Source of the DNA: Anisakis pegreffii
Taxonomy: Eukaryota; Nematoda; Chromadorea; Rhabditida; Anisakidae
Assembly (NCBI GenBank): GCA_035041965.1
Contig: JAPYMA010003017.1
Coordinates: 124,001-188,000 of the forward strand
Length of the DNA stretch: 64,000 bases
Direction of reading: 5' to 3'
Shown here: positions 38,401-49,365 of the stretch, piece by piece
How positions within the stretch are numbered: the stretch's first letter is position 1
Layout: each line of letters starts with the position of its first letter
Made by a program: the position numbers and the translations under genes
Notes under the pieces: model-generated
The model's input: the letters and a program-made list of their open reading frames with translations, nothing else
Database searches by the model: none
What the model was told of the DNA's origin: nothing

Positions 38401-40695
38401 GCGCTCGTCTGTTATGTACATTGATCACTATAGAGCAGTCAATACGTTAATACAGCAATATGCGGATCGCGATCTTCGAGCTGACCGTCTTCTCAGGTTT
38501 GCCCGGAAACATGTGAGTTTCTTTTCACTATTCGACCCAGCATAACCCCTAAATTCAGAATATTATAGATTTTAGTGAGCAATTTTGCTTAGTCGAGGAG
38601 ATATAGGCATATTATTAATATTATCTCGGGTGGCACCTTCAAGGCTACCGTCTTCTCAAGTTTGCGCAGTAACATGTGAATTATTTTGCATCATTCGATC
38701 CAGCTGGATCTCTACATTCAGGAAAACATATATTTTGCCGAGCGATTTTGCTTGCCTGAGGAGATATAGCAATTTTCTTAGATCTATTTCAATTAGCGCA
38801 GTCGCGCTCGTCTGTTATGTACATTGATCACTATAGAGCAGTCAATACGTTAATACAGCAATATGCGGATCGCGATCTTCGAGCTGACCGTCTTCTCAGG
38901 TTTGCCCGGAAACATGTGAGTTTCTTTTCACTATTCGACCCAGCATAACCCCTAAATTCAGAATATTATAGATTTTAGTGAGCAATTTTGCTTAGTCGAG
39001 GAGATATAGGCATATTATTAATATTATCTCGGGTGGCACCTTCAAGGCTACCGTCTTCTCAAGTTTGCGCAGTAACATGTGAATTATTTTGCATCATTCG
39101 ATCCAGCTGGATCTCTACATTCAGGAAAACATATATTTTGCCGAGCGATTTTGCTTAGCTGAGGAGATATATCAATTTTCTTAGATCTATTTCAATTAGC
39201 GCAGTCGCGCTCGTCTGTTATGTACATTGATCACTATAGAGCAGTCAATACGTTAATACAGCAATATGCGGATCGCGATCTTCGAGCTGACCGTCTTCTC
39301 AGGTTTGCCCGGAAACATGTGAGTTTCTTTTCACTATTTGACCCAGCATAACCCCTAAATTCAGAATATTATAGATTTTAGTGAGCAATTTTGCTTAGTC
39401 GAGGAGATATAGGCATATTATTAATATTATCTCGGGTGGCACCTTCAAGGCTACCGTCTTCTCAAGTTTGCGCAGTAACATGTGAATTATTTTGCATCAT
39501 TCGATCCAGCTGGATCTCTACATTCAGGAAAACATATATTTTGCCGAGCGATTTTGCTTGCCTGAGGAGATATAGCAATTTTCTTAGATCTATTTCAATT
39601 AGCGCAGTCGCGCTCGTCTGTTATGTACATTGATCACTATAGAGCAGTCAATACGTTAATACAGCAATATGCGGATCGCGATCTTCGAGCTGACCGTCTT
39701 CTCAGGTTTGCCCGGAAACATGTGAGTTTCTTTTCACTATTCGACCCAGCATAACCCCTAAATTCAGAATATTATAGATTTTAGTGAGCAATTTTGCTTA
39801 GTCGAGGAGATATAGGCATATTATTAATATTATCTCGGGTGGCACCTTCAAGGCTACCGTCTTCTCAAGTTTGCGCAGTAACATGTGAATTATTTTGCAT
39901 CATTCGATCCAGCTGGATCTCTACATTCAGGAAAACATATATTTTGCCGAGCGATTTTGCTTGCCTGAGGAGATATAGCAATTTTCTTAGATCTATTTCA
40001 ATTAGCGCAGTCGCGCTCGTCTGTTATGTACATTGATCACTATAGAGCAGTCAATACGTTAATACAGCAATATGCGGATCGCGATCTTCGAGCTGACCGT
40101 CTTCTCAGGTTTGCCCGGAAACATGTGAGTTTCTTTTCACTATTCGACCCAGCATAACCCCTAAATTCAGAATATTATAGATTTTAGTGAGCAATTTTGC
40201 TTAGTTGAGGAGATATAGGCATATTATTAATATTATCTCGGGTGGCACCTTCAAGGCTACCGTCTTCTCAAGTTTGCGCAGTAACATGTGAATTATTTTG
40301 CATCATTCGATCCAGCTGGATCTCTGCATTCAGGAAAACATATATTTTGCCGAGCGATTTTGCTTGCCTGAGGAGATATAGCAATTTTCTTAGATCTATT
40401 TCAATTAGCGCAGTCGCGCTCGTCTGTTATGTACATTGATCACTATAGAGCAGTCAATACGTTAATACAGCAATATGCGGATCGCGATCTTCGAGCTGAC
40501 CGTCTTCTCAGGTTTGCCCGGAAACATGTGAGTTTCTTTTCACTATTTGACCCAGCATAACCCCTAANNNNNNNNNNNNNNNNNNNNNNNNNNNNNNNNN
40601 NNNNNNNNNNNNNNNNNNNNNNNNNNNNNNNNNNNTGGATCTCTGCATTCAGGAAAACATATATTTTGCCGAGCGATTTTGCTTAGCTGAGGAGA
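35460..40695. repeat. Satellite array, 403-bp period, at least 12 near-identical units
   Basis: The anchor GCGGATCGCGATCTTCGA recurs every 403 bp from 35641 to 40477 (13 anchors). Units differ at only a few positions. The first partial unit (about 35460-35640) is strongly diverged, as expected at an array edge; the right edge is at about 40695 beyond an assembly gap. Each unit contains two related halves: CCGTCTTCTCA occurs twice, 163 and 240 bp apart, with ACATGTGA and GAGGAGATATA following in both. Variant bases recur in a roughly three-unit pattern. The 80-codon frame present in most units is a by-product of the repeat; a single C-to-T change breaks its start in one unit without other sign of selection. 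Confidence 0.95.
40568..40635. other. Assembly gap of 68 N inside the satellite
   Basis: In an intact unit the sequence before the gap (CCCCTAA) is 152 bp from the sequence after it (TGGATCTCT). The gap is 68 bp, so its size is an estimate and the true copy number is unknown. Confidence 0.9.
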
Positions 40696-41576
40696 AAATA
40701 TTATACGATCACAACGAAACCATTATCGAAGCAAACAAAAAACAAATGAAAAAGAATCGCACACGAACATAGAAAGGAACAAATAAATTAGTGAACAATA
40801 CATGAATCATTGAATAAACATACAACTAAATATTCAAACTCCTAATACGCAACACTCCACATCAGTGGTTCTCAACTTTTACAGTCAGTCGTCAACTGAC
40901 TATCGTGAGCTAAATTTGTGGTCAAGCCGTTATCTAATTTATTATTTTGCCAAAATCGTCCACTCTCTACAGATTGTTTGCGACCGTGTTGAGCAATGTT
41001 GATCTACGTGATCAATCGAATATAGTCGCATCCAAATCAAATTCGTCATCATCAAACGAATCGTTTCTTTGTTTTGTCACGCTCTCATTCGCTGCATCAT
41101 CACTAAAACATTTGCCGAATCAAATATGCTTCGTTATGATTACTGCGATATCGTTTTTGATGCAATGAAACGATATTCATGCATCACTCTGTGCATGCGA
41201 TTGTATCTAGCCTTTTGCAAGTCATGTAAATAAACAATTCACGGACGTGTTCGTATCGCGTCTCTCGATTCAAAACATACTGGCGCGTAATTTCAAAAGG
41301 AGGCAGAAATAGGAATGCATTCATTAAATCCGTTATGATGCCAATAATAACTTCAAAATATCATGCGTGTACCTGTCCAGTAATGCTCGGAATATTGCAT
41401 TGCTATTTGAGATGCTCAATAGAAAATGCAAAAATTGGATTCAAACTTGTGATAACGAAAACTTGCAACGATTTGGACATAAGAACTCGATGATCCACAG
41501 AATTCCCTGCCAATTACCAATTCAAAAACGAAATATGGAAGATGACAAATGCAGTGATCAAGAATAAACTGTTTAA
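40696..41576. other. No gene seen; isolated hAT-like terminus
   Basis: At 40863 the sequence CAGTGGTTCTCAAC matches a typical hAT terminal inverted repeat, but no partner end is visible nearby. Short + strand frames at 40947-41168 and 41367-41567 have no support. Confidence 0.4.
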
Positions 41577-42298
41577 TCAGTTGATAAATAAGATGACAGT
41601 ATACTTTTTATTAGTGTGCGATAGAGTTAAGACGACAGATCCATCCCTAACGGCTTGATTCCCTTTTTTGATGTTGTCGTTAATTTTTGTCGTTGGTGCT
41701 TCTGCTTTTGCAACACTCTCTACGAAAATGTCATCGTCATCGTCGTCCGATTCGAAATTGAAATCAGAAAAGTCTGAAACCGAAAGTTTGGTAACGAATA
41801 AACAAGAAGCACATAAAGGTTTCGAGTAATGTAACATAAAAGTGATGAGGAAATCATGAATTGTAAAGTATCGACAGTTAAACTTAGTGCGATAAATATC
41901 AAGCAAATTATTTTATAGCGCGAGATATGATCACATTGCATCATGTAAACGAGAAAACTGACGAAATTTAAGTTCTGTCAATCACCGAGTGAATTATTCC
42001 GTCAAAACATTAATCAGGTAATTGAATAACTATTAAGAAGGATCTTTTTTTTATGTGATATTCGAACGAAATTTACGCGATGTTGCAGGTTTTTCCATTG
42101 GTGGAATATTTCTGATGCTTTTCACAGTCACCGTGTCAATTTTTGCAGCAGTATCTGTCGTCTGAACGAATTTAACAGTCTCACAATTTAGACTGCTCGG
42201 GTGTGTTCGATTTGGATGCTGATTCAATTCGTTTTGCGTCGACACCTTTTCATTCACAACATCATCAAATTCAAAATCCATATCGCATTCAAAAAAGT
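41577..42298 (-). CDS. Two acidic exons, probable 3' part of the CENP-S gene
   Basis: Exons 42298-42077 and 41773-41577 each follow a TTTCAG acceptor, are read in the same phase (1) and begin alike: FFECDMDFEFDDVV and FSDFNFESDDDDDDIF. The first can leave at C|GTAAAT in phase 1 to join the second, which ends at TGA. They can be joined upstream from a G|GTATAG donor at 43646 in the big exon of the CENP-S gene, also phase 1, giving an isoform that bypasses the stop at 43281. The alternative is a separate small gene. The shared acceptor context and acidic aromatic motif suggest exon duplication. Splicing is inferred. Confidence 0.45.
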
Positions 42299-43280
42299 CT
42301 GAAAATTTAAAGTGAGAAATCGAGGTAAACCAGTTGATTCTTCATCTGTGCACGTGCTAAACGCCCAGTTAATCGAATAAAATCGATCAGAGCATCAGCG
42401 AATGAGCTGAAGACATTTGACCCTAACTGCAAGAAGACATCACCGACCATCCAGATTATTTGTCTCAGATTCAGCAATATCTTTTTGATTGGTCTTTTGC
42501 TCGACTTTTGCGCTGAATGCTTTTTGCGTACTCGCTGAAGCATCAACGCAAACCGCATCCCAAAACAACGAATCTGCAACAACGCTTGCTTTAATATTGT
42601 TATCATTATTATTATCACTATTATTATTGTTACTGTTATTATTGGAAAATCTACCACCATTATATATAATCAGCCATTATCAAAAATCAACAAACGAATA
42701 TCTGTCCGACCAAATACATATATAATACAAACAACAACAACAATTCAAAAAATAAAGCACAATCAGTAATAATAGTAACAATGATAATGATACAAACAAC
42801 GCGAAGAAACTACCACTGACCCGTGCTCTCTTCAGATAAATTACTTTTCTGTTTACTTTGCAATTTTAAATAATCGTTTCGTCGTTCACCGAATGACTGC
42901 GATAAATTCCTGCACGGTCCGGGCTGAAAGCATGCAAACGAAATGACTATTTTATCGTAGCACATCTTCAAATAGAGGCATATGCTGATGTAGAAAATGG
43001 TTAACGATGATTGATATTCAGGAACAACACTTCGATGGAGTGAACAAGCACCGAAAAATCACCAAGCCCCGACCTGATTCAAAGTTGAAGAATTTCCCGT
43101 TGTAGCGTTTGTCACGCGAGTGTTTCTTGTTGCACATAGCTCTTCAAAAAATTTATCATAATGATCACTCCATTGCTGATATGACAGTAAGGATATTATC
43201 ACTTATCAATTGCTATCAGTTTCATTAATATTTTTATCATTAGTAATTTCTCTGTTATTATCAATACGAAGATATCGCTT

Positions 43281-45769
43281 TTAGTATTGTGTTATTGCTA
43301 TCAACAGCTTTGCAAGCTTATTTTTACAGCTTTGAATACTACTAGCTGAATGAATCAAATCAAATAACAAACTTTCAACTGATTCTGATGGAGGACATAA
43401 TATTAACGGTGAGTGCGGTGTGTTGAACATGTCTCTTGAATTGCTATTGCCACCACCCCAATGCAGAATATCCTCACTACATTCATGATTGAGTGCACCT
43501 TTGCTAACGTCTTCCGGAGTTTTGCTGCCTTCTGAAGTCGTTTTCAGTTTCGGCTTCTCAACAAACGGATTCAAATTATTCGCCGTAACATTCGCTTCTA
43601 AAGGAATCTCCTCAATGCGATTCCTCTCGAATATCACCTCTATACCTTGTGACTGCTGTTCACCTCGTTCTTGCTGTCGTCCTTGTGGCTGCTTTGGAAC
43701 CTGATCATCAGTCCTATACTTCTCTTTCATATTATCCACAATTTCACCAGCGACACCCTTCGATGTGCTCGGTACTATAACGGTGCGATCGTACTCCATT
43801 TCCAATATTCGATCGCAAATTTCCGTATCACATTTGCCGAATTCCCCTCCACTGGTCACTTTATTTTTGCACTCGCTTTCCTTCAGTTCCCAATCTTTCT
43901 TTGTTTCGTTTTGTTTTTTCGTGCCTGCAAAAGATCGATGCATATTTATGATCATTTTGTGAAGAAATTTCGCTTTTTTGCAGTTTTTGGTCAACACTTA
44001 AGAATGAACGCATATGAAAATGAATTAATTTCGCATGAAACGCCATTGCAGTTCGTTGGACGCAATGTTTTTAATTTACCAATGATGAAATTGTTCTGGC
44101 AAGGAAGTGGCGTGCCTTCAGCACCTGCATTTTGTTTTGATGCAATCGCACTCGCTGCTGTATTATTCATCAAAAAAACTTCGTCAGTAGCACCACTGCG
44201 GTCGCTATGAACTGATTTTACAGCATCTTGTATGTTCGACGTGGATGGATGCTGTCGCGTGGATTCAAAATCGCTGAAAGAAGGCAGTCCGTTAGTGAAG
44301 ACTGACTGCTTGCTGAGATTTTGGTTTGTCATTTGTTTTGATTTGGCATTAAGCAACCGTTTCACGTCAAATCAACATACTCAACGAAAAAGTTGGTTAT
44401 CTTGGTCATATTCATATCAGTGATCGAAGTTTGTTTTGTGGTTTTTGATGCTGCTGTGCTATGCTTCCGATTCGCCGTCACATTCGACTTGGTTCGTTTG
44501 ATGACGGCACTTGTTGAATCCTCACCATCCTGAATGTCTGAGCGAGATGATTTTGTCGACGACTTCTGACGTCTAATCGATGTCGACTTCAACGTCTTTG
44601 ACGCATCATTCACGAACTTCACCTGAAATTAATTAAAGCCTAATTAAATGGACAGCAATAAAAAATGTAACGAACACAAGTGAAAGCCCGTCTAATATCA
44701 ATATCAAATGGTCATTTACTCACCAAATCGTCATTTCTCCGCACCAACATCAACAAATCGCTCACATTAACGATCGATCTTTTGCCGTGCCTTAAAACAG
44801 TTTCAACACAATTTTATTCGGACACTTATTATTAGCAATTGAAGTATTCTGAAACTCTGCTCACGAACAAATCTCTTTTGATCAGTTGCGATCCTTGATA
44901 ATCCACATTCCACTGTTCATATGAAAAATTCAACCAACTCACTTCGCAAATCGCAACAACTCCTCAGGCCAAGTGTCACACAACGTATCCAACACTAAGC
45001 ACGCCAGCTGTGCAAGCACACACCCGTCGAACTGCAGTCCTTCAATGTCTCGGCTCATCTCAGCACGATCCTCGTTCACCTCACTCAACACCTCATCTCC
45101 TAGCTTCATACACGCAAAATGAATGGCCATCAATAAACGCTAAAAAATGTTTCGCATTTTAAATTTGAAAACTGCGAATTTTAACTTTTTGTTCAAATGA
45201 TCCGTGCAACAGCAACATGACGCAGTGAATTACCACCATGCGAATATAATGTCACATCAAACATGCACAAACGTCCATTTAATCAGTAATATTAACATAT
45301 CACTTCGAATCAACAGTAGTTTTATATTATGACGGAAAACACACATCTGATAATTCGTTTGTGACAGTTTCGGCTGTGAGTGCATCAGACAGACAAAAAA
45401 CTCAATAATTGCGAAAGAAACTGAGTCGGCAGTTTAAAATTTGAAACTGACCGAAGCAACTGCGGCTTCTTTGGTATCCTTCGTCTGTGTTAGAAAGGAT
45501 GTAATAGAAATACCAGATCATAGGAAATTTACAATATGATTCCCTTTGATAACCATTACTAGTAAGGATTCATTGCTGTGACACCCTAACAGTTTATTGG
45601 AACAATCCGATATTCAATGCCGTGATAGGATACAACAAGACATCATATCGCGCAATAACATGCGATACAACAGTCTGTTGTCATTCCACTTATTAGTAAA
45701 AGATAACTTATTTTGATATGGCCGAAAGTGGAAGAATTTTAGGCGAACAAAACTTACATAGTCACCCAT
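43281..45769 (-). CDS. CENPS: CENP-S / MHF1-like histone-fold protein with long disordered tail
   Basis: CENP-S pairs with CENP-X (MHF2) at kinetochores and in the FANCM DNA-repair complex. Six exons in phase: 45769-45758 (tentative, M-G-D-Y), 45139-44943, 44790-44724, 44622-44381, 44312-44080, 43924-43281, giving 464 residues. Residues 5-95 form the histone fold: RLLMAIHFACMKLGDEV, a central helix, then FAKHGKRSIVNVSDLLMLVR and RNDDL, matching the human FARHAKRTTINTEDVKLLAR region. The remaining 360 or so residues are Ser/Thr/Lys-rich and disordered, ending in a Leu-rich helix (KNKLAKLLIAITQY). Human CENP-S is only about 138 residues, so the tail is unusual; C-terminal tail lengths vary in this family. 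The histone fold is well supported; the four-residue first exon is inferred from an ATG and a GTAAGT donor in the right phase. Confidence 0.82.
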
Positions 45770-46676
45770 AATCTGCGCTTATTGACTACAAGACGATTCG
45801 AAGAAAATCATTGTTCAGATTTATTGAGGAAACGATAAATTTGAAGCATTCGTCAAAATGCAATTGACAATATGAGCAAAATGAACGAATACAATCATGA
45901 ATTACAGCATATTACTACAAACAGTTATAATAATGAAAACACTCAACAATAATGCTAACTTGAAAAGGAAGCATAGTAAAAACGAAAGTAATGATAAATA
46001 CAACGTTGACAATTAATGAATGCATGAAAAAATTTATAAATACAGCAAGCAACAATAAATCACTTGAAATTTCAAAAGCATCAGACAAATCTTTGTTAGT
46101 TTTAGAATACGATGAATGAAGGAATAAACGTAATTTGAAAAAAAAAAGGGATCCAAAAAAATCACAAGAATACATCTTTTGCGCTATTGCAATGTAATAT
46201 CAAATTAATATGACACTACACAGAAAAGATTTCAGAATGAAAATTTACTCGAATAAAACTGGAAATCATCTCAAGGAACACACTGTCTTGAAATGCTCTG
46301 GGAATGAATAAATTACAACGTAACAGAGATTCATGAAAAAGACAGATATACAGTTACGCAGGTGTTGTTTGCTTATGAAACACCTCCCTCTCCCCTTCCC
46401 ACTTTAATTTGCAATTTATAATTTTCCTGCATCAGATTTTCTATTGCCACCCACTCTTCATTGCATTTGTATTCTCTTCATTTCTAGAGCAATTATTGCA
46501 CACAAAACACTCATCAGAAGCATAATCCACATAAATGAGCTAATAGCATATGTTATCATACAATACACTGACACATTTCGAAATTGATTTCGAAACGTCT
46601 CTTCTTCATCCTTTCATACGTCAAAGTACAAAACAAATAAAATGCATTTCAATCGGCAAATGTATTCGTTCAAATC
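45770..46676. other. No gene seen
   Basis: AT-rich spacer between CENP-S and CAMKMT. A hydrophobic minus frame at 45915-46175 has no support. Confidence 0.5.
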
Positions 46677-47762
46677 TCACTTTTCTAAAATAAACAAAAT
46701 TGGTCTATGAATATCCGCATTATAGAATAATTCATTTTCAAACAGCTTGATACGGCGTTGAATGGCTCGTTGAAACTCGAAAACCACCTGGACATTTTTC
46801 CATCGATTGCGTTCTTGATAAATCTGACACAGAAATTGTTGGGCAGTACCGCGACGTGATGGGGCCATAATGTAGGCAATACCGCCACGAGCGCTATCAT
46901 GTGTGCCCCGAGCAATAGCGCTCTCCTCCTTCAGATGTGCGTGTATGCATCCCAGAAGTGCTTGATGTGTGTTCGTAAAAAAGATACAGTCTGCACACAA
47001 GATCACATCGAACTTCTCGTCCACCTCTAAACGCTCTCCACTCCATTCCAACAACGCACTCTTACACATGAATCCCAACGAGTTGTGCTCAATGATCAAC
47101 TTCAAATTCTGCACCGACTTCTCGTTGCCGTCTGTCAGATACACTAGACTTGCGCCCATCCATCCGGCCACCAGGCCCGCTAAGCCTGTCATGCCTGCAC
47201 CTAACTCCAGCACTCGCTTTCCCTTACAAATCGCCTCGTTTTGCAACAAATACTCCGCTAGGCACTCCTCCGAGGGCCATAATCGCACATTACCCGTATT
47301 ATCGAAACCAACCAAATCTTTTATCGATGTCATTTTGAAAGCGTCCAAAAAGTGTAAATCCAAATTAATGTCCGGTTTAGTGGACGAGATCAGGCGATAC
47401 CATGTGCTCGTACCTTCTGCGGATCGCTCACCAAAAGCCGATAGAGCGAAGAAACCGAACGATTTGAAGCCATCACTACCGTACAAATAGTAATCGTTAT
47501 CGTAATCCGAATCGAACGAATGCTGTTGTGATTGCGATTGCATTGCCTCGCTGCGCACCTTCGACACAACCTTACTCGATAGAAGCATCCAACGTCGTCG
47601 TGCGCTTGATGGTGGTAGCACTGCGTTGCTGGTCGTAGTCATGCTTGCAACTGTTGCTGGTAGACAACTTGCTGACGACCGAGCACGTGCTGACCCAGGG
47701 CCAGATCCAGATGCAGCCAAGTGACCGTTATTCCGTTTCACTGCAGCAGTCGTCGTCGTCAT
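46677..47762 (-). CDS. CAMKMT: Calmodulin-lysine N-methyltransferase
   Basis: Class I SAM-dependent methyltransferase that trimethylates calmodulin on Lys115 (Lys116 counting Met). A single uninterrupted frame of 361 residues. Residues 1-60 are Ala/Ser/Thr-rich and disordered, then RRRWMLLSSKVV. The core carries FDNTGNVRLWPSEECLAEYL, the SAM-binding ELGAGMTGLAGLVAG, LTDGNEKSVQNL, the CADCIFF motif and a MAPSRRGTAQQFL block. The C terminus RPILFILEK matches the human YPLLLILTK end. The human protein is 323 residues; the extra length is the low-complexity N terminus and a short insertion near 275. Lack of introns is unusual for this window and could mean an old retrocopy, but the frame is intact. 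The family call is firm. Confidence 0.93.
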   Translation of the reverse strand: MTTTTAAVKRNNGHLAASGSGPGSARARSSASCLPATVASMTTTSNAVLPPSSARRRWMLLSSKVVSKVRSEAMQSQSQQHSFDSDYDNDYYLYGSDGFKSFGFFALSAFGERSAEGTSTWYRLISSTKPDINLDLHFLDAFKMTSIKDLVGFDNTGNVRLWPSEECLAEYLLQNEAICKGKRVLELGAGMTGLAGLVAGWMGASLVYLTDGNEKSVQNLKLIIEHNSLGFMCKSALLEWSGERLEVDEKFDVILCADCIFFTNTHQALLGCIHAHLKEESAIARGTHDSARGGIAYIMAPSRRGTAQQFLCQIYQERNRWKNVQVVFEFQRAIQRRIKLFENELFYNADIHRPILFILEK

Positions 47763-49089
47763 GACTCCGAGCTCTCCGCATGACTTTTTCTCATCACCAG
47801 CATCATCATCGAACTGAACGAATTTCGTTTAATTCGTTTTTTCTTTTTTCGTTGGTAAGTGAGGGAAAGAGAGATGCTGAGAACAAAAAAGCGACTTTTC
47901 TCTACATTGCAGTTTATCCTTATCTTTGCTCTTATAAGATGCTATCTGAATTCGGCTCATTTTCAAGTTCATTGCTAAGAAGAATCTTATTATATTCTAA
48001 AAAATAAACTTGCAGATTAACAACAACTCATGATGAAAGCCATTCAATTTCATAAAAACAATACATATATCAACACCAAACCGAAACGAAATGAAAACAA
48101 AAATGAAATGAAAAATAGCACCACCACCACCACATAAAACGCAAAAAATTCAAAAATGTGAAAAGAAACAAAAGTGAAACTAAATCAGTTTTCACACACA
48201 AGATGAGAAATACGAACGGTTAAACTTATGCACTGCACTACATATATTTACCACCTACTTCGTTGTTTCTCAATCAAATTCGCTTGTTACTTTGCATTTC
48301 GTATAACGATTCCCAAGAATGGCTATAATGCATTCGTTCATAAATTAATGAATCAATCAAAATGTAATGCACTTCAAAATGTTTTATATTGGTTTTATAT
48401 CAGCACCAAAAGTGTGTTCATTCACTTAATTGAAGTTAATTGCTGATCAAATATTGATCAGTAAATATTTTTAAACACTCCGCAGCCAGTTGAGTACATC
48501 AAGATGAATTCAATGAATTTGGATATAGTTTGAACAGCGAGACTGCTTTGGCACAGAACGCTAGGCAGCTAACCACACAAAACACCGTTTCGAAATAATC
48601 ATTCCTCCACCCAAACGTTCCAATAATTTTGTTTCCTATCCACCAATATGAAAAGTCTACAACTCGTCAACAGAACGATCGCATTATCGGAACATTCTTA
48701 CTGTCAGTAAAACAAAACAGAACCAGAAGAACCAACAAAGTGAAGCGGAAATCAACGAATTTACCCTCCGAACATGGGAAAAACGAAGCAAAACACAAAA
48801 TAATCAGTCAACAAAAGGCAATTATATCAGAAGGTACGATCGGTTCACAGAAAATCGCTTGGGCACATCACCATAACAAACTATTAATAGCAATCCAATG
48901 GACCATGCACAAAGCAAATGAACGCGGAACGCAAAATATTTTCAACTTCACAATACTCACTCATCACCAATTTCAACCATTAAAATCAAGCATTTTACAA
49001 TTTAGTGAAGCAGAAAATGAAAGAAAAATTGAAAATAACACAAAATGGAAAATCCCATTGAAAAATGCATCAAACAAACACCAACCAAC
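47763..49089. other. No resolved gene; probable intron/UTR region
   Basis: Contains the upstream flank of CAMKMT and sequence 3' of the MARCKS-like exon at 49090. A 174-codon + strand frame (48629-49153) has no domain content and overlaps that exon antisense. Confidence 0.4.
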
Positions 49090-49365
49090 CTCTTTAGTTT
49101 CTTTCAACGCTTCATCGTGTTTTTTCCTCGTTTCATCGTCTTCTTCATCTTGACTTCGTCGATCCACAACGCTCGATTCTTTCAACTGCTCTCGCTCCCC
49201 TTGACCATCATCGGTTGTTCCTTGTTCGACCGATTTCGTCTGATCGAGCGATTTCGTCGAGTCGCCATCATGACCAGCCGCAGCAGCGTCATCGTGATCT
49301 AGTTTTGGCTTCTTGCGAAATGCCAGCTTGAAACTTTTTTTCGCGAACGAGAAGTTTCTGTTTAT
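49090..49365 (-). CDS. Exon with MARCKS-like basic effector motif
   Basis: An exon of 92 codons between a TTTTAG-like acceptor at 49366 and a GTTGGT donor. It opens with NFSFAKKSFKLAFRKKPK, close to the MARCKS effector core RFSFKKSFKLSGFSFKK, the stretch that binds membranes, actin and calmodulin and is phosphorylated by PKC. An Asp/Ala/Glu-rich acidic region follows, ending in EEDDETRKKHDEALKETKE, a composition also typical of MARCKS. Other exons, including the expected myristoylated MG start, were not found in 49.4-51.9 kb or downstream. The motif is seen; membership in MARCKS is inference from a short basic-aromatic segment that could arise by convergence. Confidence 0.5.

Noticed and set aside
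35764..40439. Repeated 80-residue open frames in the satellite
   Set aside because: They exist because each 403-bp unit happens to be open in one frame; no start context, splice sites or selection pattern is visible, so they are not called as a gene family.
43671..44210. 179-codon + strand open frame
   Set aside because: Antisense to two CENP-S tail exons; composition follows from the reverse complement.
46969..47490. 173-codon + strand open frame
   Set aside because: Antisense shadow of the conserved CAMKMT coding sequence.
48629..49153. 174-codon + strand open frame
   Set aside because: No domain, polar low-complexity content and antisense to the MARCKS-like exon.
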